NCBI GenBank assembly: GCA_022818135.1
Contig: JAFMSR010000003.1
Span: 11,524,861 to 11,588,860, forward strand
Reading direction: 5' to 3'
Origin: Saxidomus purpurata
Lineage: Eukaryota > Mollusca > Bivalvia > Venerida > Veneridae
Length of the DNA: 64,000 nucleotides
Below are positions 23,436-36,110 of the stretch, piece by piece. The first letter of the stretch is position 1; every line of letters begins with the position of its first letter. A model generated the notes under the pieces. The model saw nothing but the letters and a program-made list of their open reading frames with translations. It made no database searches and had not been told where the DNA came from. The translations under genes and the position numbers were made by a program.

Positions 23436-26400
23436 CTGTGGAGATAAACTAAAAATAATACAATTGTGTTAAAATGCATACATGCACAAACTTTTAATAC
23501 CAAATTCTATATTTCAAAAAATTTTGTACATTATTTAAACTTAATAAAATAAGTACTTAGTGGTTTAGATTTTAAAACTGACATTGATTATCGAACCACT
23601 GGGTTTTTCAGGGAGGACAGTATACAGATCAGATATATGTCAGATATCGGGTGGAAATGTGTCTCGACTGTACATGTATGCGCTTTACTTTTGAGATTTT
23701 AAAATACACTAAAATAGTCTTACTTTAAACAGACTTGATGTTATCTCTTAATGATATAAAGCAAACCTGAATTTCCTAGGGTTCCGGAATTGTCGTTCCT
23801 TGCGGTCAAAGACCCTCCAAATGAAGCACCAAAGTCATCTTTATCTGAAATGTGAACCAAAACATTTACTAACCATATCTGAAAGAAGATTTGTTACCGG
23901 TACATAATATTCTATTTGAGGCCACACTTTCTGAATACAAATGTTCGACCTTTGTGGCAAGTGTGCAAACTGATCTGAATATATATTGTTTGCTATTCCA
24001 TCACAGAAAACTTGATTTATCTAGCACTTTTTACTGTTTTTTTTGACAATGACCTTCAAGTATTTAACTATGAATTGTGGCAAAATGTTTGTTTTCATCG
24101 CAGTTGGCGACATTGTCGAGGGACAGAGGGAGCCCTTACTACTTACCTTTGGCAGCACCCCCATGTCTGGAGTAGTAGCCCTTGTTTGTGCTAAAGTGTG
24201 GACCTTCTGACTTGGGCTGCTTAATGCCACCACTAATGTTCACGTTACGTTGTATACTCCACACCCCATCCAACTCAAACTTGGAACCCGTCTGGTTACC
24301 TACATCAAGAACAAAATTTCATCACTTAGTCTATAATGTATAAAGTTTAAACCAAGCAAGCAAAATGCTTTCCTGATCAGACAAATGGACCAGTCTTTCC
24401 GAAAAGTTTTTTATCAGTGCAGCTGACATTCAACTTCGCCTGACCAATTGAATTTTTTCCTGACCAAACAGCAGAAACTTGTAACTGTGTAAAAGGCCAT
24501 AAACTGCTTTAATCTGGTCAGACAACAGCAAAAATTTGCCAGACTGGCTAAAATTCTGCCCGACGTTGCCTGACATGTCAGGCACTTTTCGGGAATACAC
24601 ATAGGTTTATCTATCCATATAAATAAAACCTGAATTGTATTATAGCAGACTGCAAGAAAGTTACTAAAATACAAAATAAAACCACTGTTGTTATTTCCTT
24701 TTTTTCTGGAAGCTTTTCAACAACAGGAAGTTTTATAAATGTTTAAGTTATTGAGTTAAAATGCTTCAAGCTTTTAAATTTGCTAAGGGTTCCTGTAATA
24801 CTACATGTATACAAGTATGTAATTGACACTGCAAAATCACCAGTAACATTATGGTATTTTCTCCTACAGCTGGTGTGTATGGTGTCAGAACTAAAGATAG
24901 TATAAAGTACATAGCCAAACTGCCATGGATTATTAAAAATCCAATTTTTTAAATCTGGCTATTTATCATTACTGCCAAGGACCTTCATCCTTGGTAAGTC
25001 ACTGTCTACTTTCTCACGTAATGAGAAAGGTTGGTAGTGGGACTCGAACCCACAACCCTAACTCAGTGATACGTTTAACTATAACAATAACAAGCAACTG
25101 CCCATAACCCTTTAATCATGGAGGCGGATCGTAAAAAAGTGAAATATACGCTTGATTATCATACTTTAAGTTTACTTCTATTCAGGTCACTGGATCCTAC
25201 CGCAAACCAGCATGTATACCCTTATCTATCAAAAGTTGATCTATTAAACGAGCACACAATGAGCTAATACCCTACCTGTATTATTCTGTTTCTGGTTTTT
25301 AGAGTTGAAATTCCACGGAAGGTCGTCAACTTCATCGTCATTACCTTTCTTCGGTCCGGTGTATAAAAACTTTTTTGCTCCGCCTGCAAATATACATTAT
25401 TACACACTGTTACAATATGTTAGTAATCTCAACTATATATTTTTGGACAGAGACTTCTTTAAAGTTCAACACAGCAATGATTTTTGTCTTCACAAGACAA
25501 GACACAGTCACAATCATATCCAGTACCATCTAATTTTACAGTTACAACTTTCTGACATGGAACAAAAATGGAAGTCAAAATCGACGTATTTCATTTTTCG
25601 TTTCTTGGCATCGGCTACACATTGAAAAACTGGCAGATCTATACGAAAAATGAAATACATCGGACACATGAATTTGCGAAAAAACACAATGATGAAAACA
25701 CTGAAATCAATCATTTCAGTAAAATAAATAAAGTAAACTGACATAACTTGAGGTCTTAGCTGAAGAAAGTAGTTTTCAAGCTATAACAAACCCTTTAACT
25801 ATCCTGAATATATATAGCCACAGGGAAATCCTTATTACTTCTTCTATGCAATTAAATGCTTGCCAAAATCCTTTTTCAACCAGTGAAATGGGCCTAATTC
25901 TTTATTCAAATGGTTGCGGGGGAAAGGGGTGGGGATGTATTTATTAGGAAAGGAGCATTTTCGATAGAGTATGTACGGTACATGGCATTTTTGAACTTAT
26001 CAGAATGTGTAATAAATTATACAAATAACAAATAATGCAAGGTCACTATTTACCGAAAACAAACACAGTATTTTCAGCAATATATTTGCACCAAAGTCAC
26101 CCCTAAGTGTATTCTGAACAAATAGAATGATTCTCTAGTGTATAATAATCAAGGTGTGTAATATTCTTAAGTACATACATATAGATTTATCAACATACTT
26201 AAAACCACTTTAAACGTCTTCAATATTGAAGATTTATTTCAACGTATAAAATATGGTCATCGACAGTTCAACAAGTCAAACAACGATACACGCCACCCAT
26301 ACTTTCTTCTTTGTCCCCATTTTTCTTAATACTCATATAATTTCCTTCAATGCATTAGTTCATATTTATAATTTATAATGGTCCTATATTTCAACAGCAT

Positions 26401-29400
26401 TTCTAAATGATATTCAAATTTTACTAAGTCAAAATGTGTACTGCTGTTTAATAATTGTTAAACCCAACCACCCTAATTTTTTATAATGCCAGACTTCTTA
26501 TTAGCGGATTCAAAAAGTACCATTAATTGTTTTACGGGTACTCGGAGAAACATGTAATTACTGACTGAATAATGAACAGTGTAGATCATGAGCTGACAGA
26601 ACTAGTCCTGACGCCTAGTCACATGCCATCACTACGCAAGACTAAAAATAGCCTTACTAGAATTTTATTTAACAACCTCTAGTCAACAAAAGAGAAGTAT
26701 GAAATATTGATCTTTGTGTAATCAAAAATCATGATAATATAATGAAGTATATTTTGTACGATAAGAGAATACAGTGAAAGCTCTCATCGCAAAATGTTAA
26801 CACTTCCTATTTAATCAGAAATAACATTTAATTATTCTAACATTACCATAGTCGAAAAATGTGCACATCATTGTTACAACTCTGAACCCCAGTACCCCTA
26901 CCACATCATAATCACAGTAGGTAATTTCTTAGGTCCTTACCCATATTGAATCTCCAACAGTACTGGTTATTGTCTGAAAGTCTTTTTTTGTAACACAATT
27001 TCAAATCCTACATCTCTACGCTTCTTTTCGTCAGATGTCACACGTAAATTCTTTAATATATGTTTCTCCAGAAAAATTACAAAAACCCCTGTTCATTAAT
27101 TCACACGTTATTTTTTTATTCCTTCAATTAACTAGTTTGTATCCGCTTTCAGCCAACTGTAATCTAGTCAAAATGTTTTATACTCAGTTACAATATATAG
27201 TCATTCGAGATGCATTGTCAACACCTAATTCTATTGTTTTTCACGCCAAACCGTTCACATATTCAACAAAACAATGACACCGTGTACTTCACAGTCACCT
27301 GAAACCGCCTTACAATAAAGGAATTGAAATCTTAGTCGATGTGTAACAAACAATATCTATTTAATCGCCGATTTAGTTTCAAACTATAGACTAGTATATT
27401 AATAAGCCAAAACAGAGCAGCGATTTCGTATGACGAGGGTTTGAGGGTCAACTATTTTGCGATCAGATTATAAACTTAAGCTGTGGAAATAAGACCTGGC
27501 AATAGGAGCCATGAATGTTTACCTCGTTTCAAAATATTGTTTTTTGATCAGGGATTAATCATAAAATCCCCCAATATTTAATTAATTCTTAAGTCATCAA
27601 GGAAAATATGCAATGGAAATCTGCCAGTTGAACTAAAATACAGGTGAATGTGTGTAGGTGGTCACCTGAATTAAGCAGTCACTTGTCTTGAACAGTCAAT
27701 ACAGATCAGTATACCTATTGGTTATTTATTATAATAAATTCCTGTGTTAAAATGGTAACGTTTGATATAGCACAAGGTCAACTGCTATAGGCAGGTTTGA
27801 CTGTAATAAATTACTCCTTTTATTTCATTTTGCTCTACTTAAACCATCATTTATAATGCATCAAAAAATTATTTTATTTAATTTATACTAGTTTATTTAT
27901 TCTCGATTGCAAAACAAGTTCTTACAACTTTTATTAATCGCTCTCGATACTCATTCCAGATGGAATCAACCTCGAAGATAGAGAGGCAATGTGGAATTAT
28001 TTGTGTCTTGCCTAAGGACACTGCCGACATGGCGATGGTAGGGATCGAACCCGGGGCCTTTCGATCCTGAGGCAATCGTGCTACCACTGCGCCACGGCGG
28101 CACCACAAATTATTTTATTTCAAGTGACCAGTCACTGTTAAATTCATGTTTTCGAACAGTTGCTTCCCTCACCACCAAATTTTTTGTACAGGCAAGCCTG
28201 TTACCAAAAACCACAAGAAGCAACTTTTAACAGATAGCTGTATAATACAGGACTGGCGCACTTGTGATAAAATAAATACGGGTGTGTGCATAAATGCAGT
28301 ACATGTATTTCCTTTACTTAAATTTTTTTTCAATAATATTTATAAGTATAATTATAATCTTTATTTGATTTATGATTTTAAAACTAAATTCAACATACAT
28401 TTTAACCTTTGTTAAGGTCACTATAAAGACTCTAACCCATGACCCTGAATCAGTGCGAGGTTTAGTGATAACAAGTCATGACCACACTGAGTTATTCATA
28501 CCATTCATGAATATATTCCGTAATAGACCGTGGGTTTTGACGATGAGATTTAGCATATTGACCTACACATGACTGTACTGCACATATTTATTAGGAAATG
28601 ATGATGCATTATCTGGTACTGGCAGCAAATGATTCTTCATTTGGGGACCAGTGCAGATCATGATCAACGTGTACATTTGTGCAGTCTGATCATGATCTGC
28701 ACTATTCAATATTCTTTTTTCTATTTTTTTTTTTAAGTGGGAATAACACTTTATTTCATAGCACATGCACTATTCAATGTTCAGTCAATAACTTTAACTG
28801 ACCAACCCTTAAAACAAATAATGGCATTGTCTAAACTGAAAGATAGACAAGTCCATTTAAGAAATTTAGCAGACAAATTATAAATGCACTGGCAATATGA
28901 ATTGTTAACTTCTTTTTAACAGATCAATGCATTTGCTAAACATTATATCTACCGTATCAAGGGAGACGATCGATTCGCACCTAAACTGATACGACTGATA
29001 ATATGATCACTCGGCCTCAATAACGAGACATGATATTCATCTCACGGCTTCAATAATAAGACACGATATTGACAGCTTTCGATCAATTAAGGCTTTATAT
29101 AGCTTATCTGTAAATCATAATGAATTATTTACTATTCGACCCTTAGCTGTTGATGTTTTTGTAATGTTTGCATTGTTGCTAGATATTGAAGAGGTTCATA
29201 ATTCAGAAATCAATGAAAGGCTTGTTTGAGACCTATATTACAAAATTACCTTTTAAGAATATCAAGACATTTAAAACGTCTCAAATGACTGTAATAGCTA
29301 CAGATCTGAGTCAAGGGTCTATATGACAGCGTAATTGAAGTAATACAGTTTGCATAATTTGACTGTACTTTTGTATGCAGCATGGGGTATAATAAAGGTT

Positions 29401-31042
29401 TACTGATTGGTAATTTCATATTTTCGACAGTATAATTAATATGGAGTTTTAATGCTATGAAATTTTATACAGGTGCCCAGTGAACAGTTCAACACTGTAT
29501 AATAACAAAACATCAGGGAAATGGCGGCCCAGGCACTATTTTGCTAACATGTGTCCACAGAGTACCTCTGCAACACGATAACCGGGACCACAGACCTATA
29601 TACAGGATTCTCACAGGTCTATAGATCTGGACCCCACCAAATGTAATAAAGACCTAGTGTCAGTTTGATTACATTCCTTTGATAAAATACAACCTCTACA
29701 CAATTCACAAGGTTATACTTTCATCCGACCTTGTGACCAGGTAGATTTGTACTTGACCTATAAATTTATCTTCTAAACCATATTTTTGACAATGGTTCTG
29801 CTTACGTATGTTCTTTATTTCAACAATATGTTCTACAAACTATGAACTTATTTTTGTATGGCCTTCAAAGAAATAAAAAAAATTCCATTAAGAAACACTG
29901 CCGACAATATGATCAACTAGGCTTGGCACTGATCAGAATCATGTGAAGTTTATACTAATTTATTTTACATCGACTGTGGAACAAGTTATCCAACTTATAT
30001 TAATCACTCTTGACACCTCATTCCTGATGGTATCCATCGCCATGAGGGTTTGAGAGAAGAGACAGCGAACCCACGACCTCCCGCACTCGAAGCGGACACT
30101 CTACCACTAGGCTATCGAGGTGGTTACAGTTTGATTGAAATCCGACTAGTTGTGTAAGAGGAGTTGCGCGGACAATCTTAGCGTTAGAGTTAATAATCAC
30201 TGAACCGGAAAAATGCCTATCATATTACAAAACTATACTTGGTACTTTTCTACCAAGTTTTAGTAAAATTAATCACAACATGTGGTAGTTGCACTAAAAA
30301 ACATTTGTGACAGACAACACCACAAGGTGTGAGACTATTAGTTTCTTATATGAGCACGAGGTTCAAATCGAAATATCCGTCACTGAGGGTGACTGTTTTG
30401 GCGGGAACGAGGCTCTGCCATCTGAACCAAGAATCTCATAGAAGTAACTTTTTCTTGCATACCGTCTTGCACTTTGAAATAGATATTTAAAAACAAACTT
30501 ATCGAAATGATGCCTTTTAATATAAAGACAAATGTTATTTAGACTAATGCTATCGTGGGGGTGGGGGGGGGGGGGTAAGATGAGATTTTCCAGAAGAAAT
30601 AACTAGCATACTTGTAATAATTTGATTGCTAGTGTACATGTACATCAAAATAACTATACTAGAAAATGTAACCATTTTAATTATGTGAACATGTCATCAT
30701 TTGGATTATTAGAACATGTACTAATGATTTTAATTTTGAATTTAATTCTTAGTGTACCTTTCAATCATTTTAATTATTAGGATACACACCAACATTTCAT
30801 TAATGAGAACATGTTACCATTTTAAATACGTGACAATAATGTAATATTTTTAAATACTAAAACATGAAATTGTTCGAATTACTAGAACTTGTAATCACTT
30901 TAATTACTAAATGAAGATGCAATCACTTTAATTAGTTACTAAGATTCCTATATAATACATGTACATAGTATCTACATGTTACACCAATAATACATCCAGG
31001 ATATTATTTCTACTTTGTAGCCTTACCTGACTGAGACGTCAT
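22945..31042 (-). CDS. 281-aa Gly/Ser/Asn-rich disordered protein with SLFN-type C-terminal repeats (five exons, complete)
   Basis: Five exons splice in frame: 31042-31027, 25383-25276, 24299-24147, 23844-23767 and 23435-22945, giving 846 coding bases. Every intron is phase 1 with GT-AG ends. The N terminus (residues 1-40) is basic (AKKFLYTGPKKG), then acidic with a DDLPWNF motif near residues 25-31. The middle has a WSIQRNV segment and Gly-rich stretches. The last exon is Ser/Gly/Asn/Thr-rich with spaced SLFN, SIFN, SLFN and GLFN motifs and ends in a basic RRQNKSFW. There are no membrane segments, signal peptide or cysteines. The composition resembles intrinsically disordered RNA-associated or FG-nucleoporin-like proteins, but I do not recognise the family and assign no function. 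Gene structure is well supported. Confidence 0.85.
23767..23844 (-). CDS. Exon 4 of the SLFN-repeat protein
   Basis: 78 bases, phase 1 on both sides. Acceptor ACATTTCAG|ATAAAG, donor AATTCAG|GTTTGC (a weaker GTTTGC donor). It codes for KDDFGASFGGSLTARND and a Ser/Gly-rich tail. Confidence 0.8.
24147..24299 (-). CDS. Exon 3 of the SLFN-repeat protein
   Basis: 153 bases, phase 1 on both sides. Acceptor TTGATGTAG|GTAACC, donor GCCAAAG|GTAAGT. It codes for SKFELDGVWSIQRNV, then a Lys/Gly-rich part with GYYSRHGG. This is the exon most likely to carry a conserved core because it has the main aromatic cluster. Confidence 0.85.
25020..25090 (-). repeat. tRNA-derived SINE fragment
   Basis: On the minus strand GTTGTGGGTTCGAGTCCCAC is a clear B box. 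The rest of the head is short and unpaired. It lies in intron 2 of the SLFN-repeat gene. Confidence 0.45.
25276..25383 (-). CDS. Exon 2 of the SLFN-repeat protein
   Basis: 108 bases, phase 1 on both sides. Acceptor TATTTGCAG|GCGGAG, donor AATACAG|GTAGGG. It codes for the basic patch KKFLYTGPKK, the acidic NDDEVDD and LPWNF, then an Asn/Gln/Lys-rich run. It is symmetric, so skipping would keep the frame. Confidence 0.85.
27893..28105 (-). repeat. tRNA-headed SINE, family C, in intron 1 of the SLFN-repeat gene
   Basis: On the minus strand the head GGCGCAGTGGTAGCACGATT has a good A box, and CGGGTTCGATCCCTACC a good B box. The body has GACACAAATAATTCCACATT and ends GTAAGAACTTGTTTTGCAAT. Confidence 0.75.
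28646..28711. repeat. Small palindromic MITE (AGTGCAGATCATGATC)
   Basis: AGTGCAGATCATGATC (28650-28665) and its exact complement (28688-28703) flank a 22-base loop. Related GCAGATCATGATCAGTCTGC copies lie at 49195-49255, 19030-19080, 26575-26600, 6895-6975 and 63390-63420. Confidence 0.7.
29945..30125 (-). repeat. tRNA-headed SINE, family C, in intron 1 of the SLFN-repeat gene
   Basis: Minus-strand head CCTCGATAGCCTAGTGGTAG and box B GTGGGTTCGCTGTC. The tail ATAAGTTGGATAACTTGTTC corresponds to the family C tail. Two more copies lie at 17740 and 27893. Confidence 0.65.
30556..30576 (+). repeat. G-rich tract
   Basis: GTGGGGGTGGGGGGGGGGGG type run in intron 1 of the SLFN-repeat gene. Not explained by any element. 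Confidence 0.7.
31027..31042 (-). CDS. Exon 1 of the SLFN-repeat protein (start codon)
   Basis: Sixteen coding bases, ATG ACG TCT CAG TCA G, end at the donor TCAG|GTAAGG. The split Gly codon is completed by GC at the start of exon 2 more than 5.6 kb away. The next exon's phase, the strong donor and the upstream ATG fit together, so I chose this start. An alternative acceptor-like AACAG just before the ATG could mean a further 5' UTR exon. Confidence 0.75.
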
Positions 31043-34000
31043 CCTGTTACATCCAAAAATCCTTTTACGTAATTAACTCGGTATGTTTCAGGAAATACGA
31101 TTTGCGTTTCGATCAACTACCGACAAGTCACAAATTAAGTTCCATATCTGATCAAAAATCTACCGTCATTAACACATGCAGATCTTTGATGTCTTGAAGA
31201 AAACACAATGTAAGTTCAAATTCATTTATTATTAATATCGCCGACTGACATTAATAATATAAAACATGTCACGATTTAACCTGATCCAAACCTTCGTGCA
31301 CAAAGGCAAGCTCTTTCTGTCTGAGTATTGAATATTTTCATTATTTATTTACAATTCAACTTTTGGAAATTGTTTACATTACACTAGGTCAGTGCAATTT
31401 ACAAAGAATTTTATTGTAAAAATCAGCTTATAAAAATAACCCAACTGTTCCTTGCATTTAAAACTAAATTGTCCAAAAAAATCCTCTTGCGAGTGGACTT
31501 ATTACTTGGAAAATACACTAGAGTTAAAAGGAATTTTTTTAAGTTTGATATAAATGTACACAAACATAAGTTAAAGCAAACTTTTAAAGTAAAATAAACC
31601 TACATTGAACATGTGTACATACATGCACAAAAACATTCTCTTACGAACATAATTACCTAAGGTTTAAAGCTTACATACAATGACGTTTAAGAATAAAGCA
31701 AATCATGTAACACACTTTAAACCATTAAAATTGTCAAAGCCCCTAACAATTTACGTCCGAATTTGCACTATAAATTACCGTTTTCAAACAACCCACGACT
31801 ATTGGAATGTAAAAAATACTTTCACAAAATCTAATAAAATATTTTATGGAACATAAAAGAACTCTAAACTACTGATTATCGCTACGAAAATTTATTTCCC
31901 ACTTAAAAGGATTCCGCTGTTGTCCGTACATAAATGTGATTTCCTTTAAAATCAACCAATTAGTGGAAATTTTCTGATCGAAAGCTTATTCACAGGTCTT
32001 CATATCTCCCTTATCAGATCTCTTATCAAATGTGTGTTAAAACCGCTCTTTCATTATGTTTCCTAAACGTGTCTTTAGTGTCATGTGTAATTTCCACAGG
32101 ATTTGTTAAACTTATCAATATTAAGCAACATTGAGATCAATTTTGTTAAATACTGCGTCTATCAACTCGGCAAAAATATTTGTCTGGGTCTAAGGCCACT
32201 GACCTCATTCTGGAGTTTGGAGTATTGAACATTCTTAAAAATTTCTTCCGATTATTAAACCAATATACTTGTAGTGAAAATAGGCGTGACCAGTACAAAA
32301 AAAGCTAGGTTCATGCATATTATTTCCAGAAAAGAAGAAAGGCCACAGGCAAAAAAAAAGTTGTGTTTCCTGTCTTGCAAAAAAATCTAGGGTCAGTCTG
32401 TCCGCAGGTATTTGTTTTATTTATTTTGCCTTTTTTGCTCTTAAATACATGTCCATTGGTCTTTTTGAGAAAGGGGAGGGGGGGAAGGGGGTCACTCACC
32501 TGAGTTCAACATGCCCTATGTTATGCACCTGAGTTCAAATTGCGTCTGGCCATTTATTTCTAAAAAGTGTTTTTTCCCCAGAAATTAATGGTTTTCTCAA
32601 CATATCAATATTTTAGGACAGATCAGTTACTTTGAACGATCTTGGCTGAAATTTACAGACGCACCATTCTTACAAAATACAGTGAAACCTTTCTTAACTG
32701 ACATCGACCAGGACCAAAACGCTGGTTAAGACAAGTTGTCGGATAAAGCAAGTTACCCAAGACATTTTACTTTATGAAATCATTTTTTATAAAATTTATG
32801 CACTTTATAACTCTTAGCATTCTATTTTTATAAACCTGTTGGTTAATGGGGTAAAATAGGTGTCCTTACACTCAGGTCTAAATTACATTAAAAATATAGG
32901 TATTACAAAATGATGGGACCGGAGAAACGAATGTGTTTGTCAAGTTTCACAGGCAAGCTGCACTATAATTTCAAAAGCTAACCAATGGCTTCTTGGAAGA
33001 TTTTCTATAGTTTCCTATAAGGACATAAAAATAACTCAGTCACACCTCCTAAGTCAGACCATTTTTGCTGAACAAATTTACATCTCATGTATAAAGCTGT
33101 AGAATGTTGCATAAGAGTCCTTCAGTTATATGTGAAATTATTTCAATGGTTTCAACAGATTTTGAAGTTTTCATTGTCAAGGGAACAAGCCACCATCCTG
33201 AGCCTGACGGCTGTGATTTTTGACAGACCGTTATCTTTTGAAATATCTAGGCAGAGGGTTAACCCAAAGAGTATACGTTATTTGATATGCTTTCGAAAAA
33301 TAATATTTCGGTATTGTATGAGATTTAAAATGTTTCAAATTTGGCAACATATTAAGGAAACGCCTATCTTTAGCCGTACTGGTAGTTTGAAGAATATAGA
33401 GAATGTAGGTAAAGGTCACCAATGAACATCAGATTCGTCAAACTTGGCCAATATGCAATAGAAGACTAAGGACATAGCCAGCCTACGAATCTGAATTTTT
33501 CTAATAAAAGTTAGGCCGAGGGTCTGACCATTCTTTCAAAGTCTACTGAAGTAACATCCGTCTTTAGGAATTATAGAAGCACACTGAAATAGGTAAAACC
33601 AGTTCACTAACATGAACATCTTTTTCAAACTTTACCCTAATCAACTGTTTTCCAATTGTTTTGTTATTAATATATTTTTAATAAGTCTTTTTACCCATAT
33701 TAGGAAAAGGCCATAAAGGCTATTGTTAAGTATTATAGCACACATTAGAACCACAACAATTTACGGAAATGCCCTTCACTGAAAGAAAATCGCCACCGCT
33801 CCCGCCCTTTCTGACAGCCCCATGCCCTTTTTTCATCCTGGATATAACACTAGACACCTTGAGCATTTTATGATCAGGTAAGCAAAATAAGGTCACTGTG
33901 ACCTTAACCATTGATAAATGACCTTAATTAACAGGGGCTATTTAAATACTTTTCTGAATGACTGGGTGATTGAGTCTATACACCAACATGCCATGCATCA

Positions 34001-35435
34001 GTAAACTAAAAGCTGCATAATGTCAAATTACTACTCATTTTGTCCAATGTTTTGATAACCTGTACGTTGTTAAAGTTGGGGAAGGGGCTTTAGCCCATCG
34101 ATTTGGGGAAGATTAGCATGAAAACTGTAACAAGGGATATACAAAATCCTCATGTAAAGTTTACCTTTGGCCTAACTTCATGTGTTTAAAGAAATTTTGT
34201 TGGGAAAGATGCCCTTTATCAGCCCCTGATATATATAAATTAAAAACACTGTGATAACACAGATTTCTGCAAAGATTTGTTGGTATATTTCATCCATGTT
34301 GGTACTTACTTTGCCTCCTGTTGTGAGGGTATGTCAGGCCCAAGAAGCAAAACCCTGATTGCCGATATAGAAAAATAGCTCAATATTTTCAGACCACCAC
34401 TATATAAACTGTTTCCAGAGAAGGAATTGTTCATTTCTTATAATCATCTTTCAGTTTAAATACAATTACATGTAAGACATCAAAATAAAACTATCAAATT
34501 ACACATTATTTGAACAAAGGTCAAAGTCCACACTGTTTAGTTTTCCATACCAGTATACATGTATGGCCCAAAATGTGCACCCTAGCAAAAACAGCAGTAA
34601 AAGTAACAATATTGATCATCTACTTTTTTCTCCTTTCTAAATAAACCCAATGTCTGAATCTGTCATTCAATGTAAGCCTTTTATGAAGTAGGCCCTATTT
34701 AGATAGCTTTATTCAACACCGCCGTTTATAACAATCAATGCAAGCTCTTTAGAGCTTAAGTGCAACAACCTCCAATTTTAAAACAGTCATTTAATTTACC
34801 TCTAGTCTAACTATTTGGACTTTGTAGGCAAACTCATTTTACAGGCTGACACTTTATAATCCTTTGCCTTCTGGTCGAAAGAAAATATCAGATCTATAAA
34901 CTAAAAATGGGCCAAACCATTCAGTCAAATGAATTAGGCTAACTTTACCTCTAGTAATTTGCTGGTAGTACCATATAATGATTTATAATAAGTTAACATC
35001 AATTCCTTTTTCAAGCATTATAAACACCCATGTCATATCTGGAGTTAGCCCAACTAATTATGCGCAAGGGCTTATTGCTGTACACGACGGCCACCCTTCG
35101 CCGACATATGTAATGTCAGTTTGTAAAATGGGTTGGTCTTGCAGTCGAAATATTGAGGCTAATCTGGAGAAAGTCTCATTATATCCACTTCAAAGGCAAA
35201 CTGATTTTACAGGTTGACATTTTAAGAGTTGTTTGCCTTCGTCTCACTGTGATGTGCAAGTTCCTGTGAAGACATTCCCAAAAAAAATTTTTTTAGCACC
35301 TCAAGATAATCCAATATTTAAATGTATTTATGATTTTGAACAATAGGATTTAGTTTAATAATGATGCTTACAAAATTCCAAGTTCAATTCCTATTCACGC
35401 ATCCAAATCAGTGAAATATGAAAAATTAAAATAAT
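31043..35435. other. Intergenic, upstream of the SLFN-repeat gene
   Basis: This carries the promoter of the minus-strand gene ending at its ATG (31042), but no TATA-like element is placed confidently. 32680 has a pogo-like remnant. The 112-codon ORF at 33087 is not supported. Confidence 0.4.
32680..32765 (+). mobile_element. Pogo-like MITE remnant
   Basis: CAGTGAAACCTTTCTTAACT GACATCGACCAGGACC, then GCTGGTTAAGACAAGTTGTC GGATAA is the style of short pogo/Tigger-related ends. No transposase. Confidence 0.4.
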
Positions 35436-35735
35436 CGTAGGCTGAAGGGGGGGGGTCGGGAGATGGTTTCATTAACCTGGTCCTGTGACTCAAAGGGGCA
35501 AGCTGATTTTAATAACGGTACTGACATTTAAGGGGGTATGGGGGGGGGGGGGGTTGGGGGGGGATAAAGGGGGTAAAAAACCCCAGACCACCCAAAACCT
35601 TATAAAGTGTGGGCCTTGGCTGACATACGTTTGTTGTAAAAATTTATGTTTAAGTTCAAACTTTGAGATTTTAATCAACGATGATGTCGTGTAATCCCTT
35701 CCATTATTATGACAAAATAGACCTATATAGCACCT

Positions 35736-35817
<82 letters not shown>
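35736..35817 (+). repeat. 82-base G homopolymer
   Basis: An unbroken run of 82 G in an AT-rich intergenic stretch, flanked by CACCT and AAAAGC. It creates spurious poly-Gly and poly-Pro ORFs. It would form G-quadruplexes and block polymerases, and its true length is uncertain. Confidence 0.9.
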
Positions 35818-35818
<1 letters not shown>

Positions 35819-35999
35819 AAAGCAAACGGAATTGTTTCCGCATATATTACAGGTAATTGTGATAAGAAAATAGGATTTAGTAAAATAATGATGAAAACTT
35901 CCATTTAAGCAAGGAAAAGTGGGATTATCAGTTTATTTGCATTAGTTTTCAATTTGCCTATTCACTTCCGGTTTTAATTTGTCTGTAGTACGCTGGCAG

Positions 36000-36019
36000 G
36001 GGGGTTATTAAAAAAATAT

Positions 36020-36050
<31 letters not shown>

Positions 36051-36110
36051 GGGTTTTTTTTGTGTGGGTTTTTTTGGGGGTTTGCGGGGGGGGGGGGGGG
36101 GGGGGTTTGA
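36000..36110 (+). repeat. Low-complexity T/G homopolymer block
   Basis: Alternating runs: T-rich, 24 G (36030-36053), T, GTGTGGG, T, GGGGG, then 20 G (36086-36105). With the 82-G run 200 bases away and G-runs at 35440 and 35540, this is a G-tract cluster that may include assembly error. Confidence 0.8.

Noticed and set aside
27990..28105. tRNA gene on the minus strand
   Set aside because: A and B boxes are good, but it is followed by the family C SINE body and the cloverleaf does not close.
33087..33425. 112-codon plus-strand ORF
   Set aside because: No homology recognised, no splice partners, opposite strand also open; likely repeat.
35490..35908. ORFs of 65-117 codons with poly-Pro or poly-Gly
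   Set aside because: They are only the G homopolymer read in frame.
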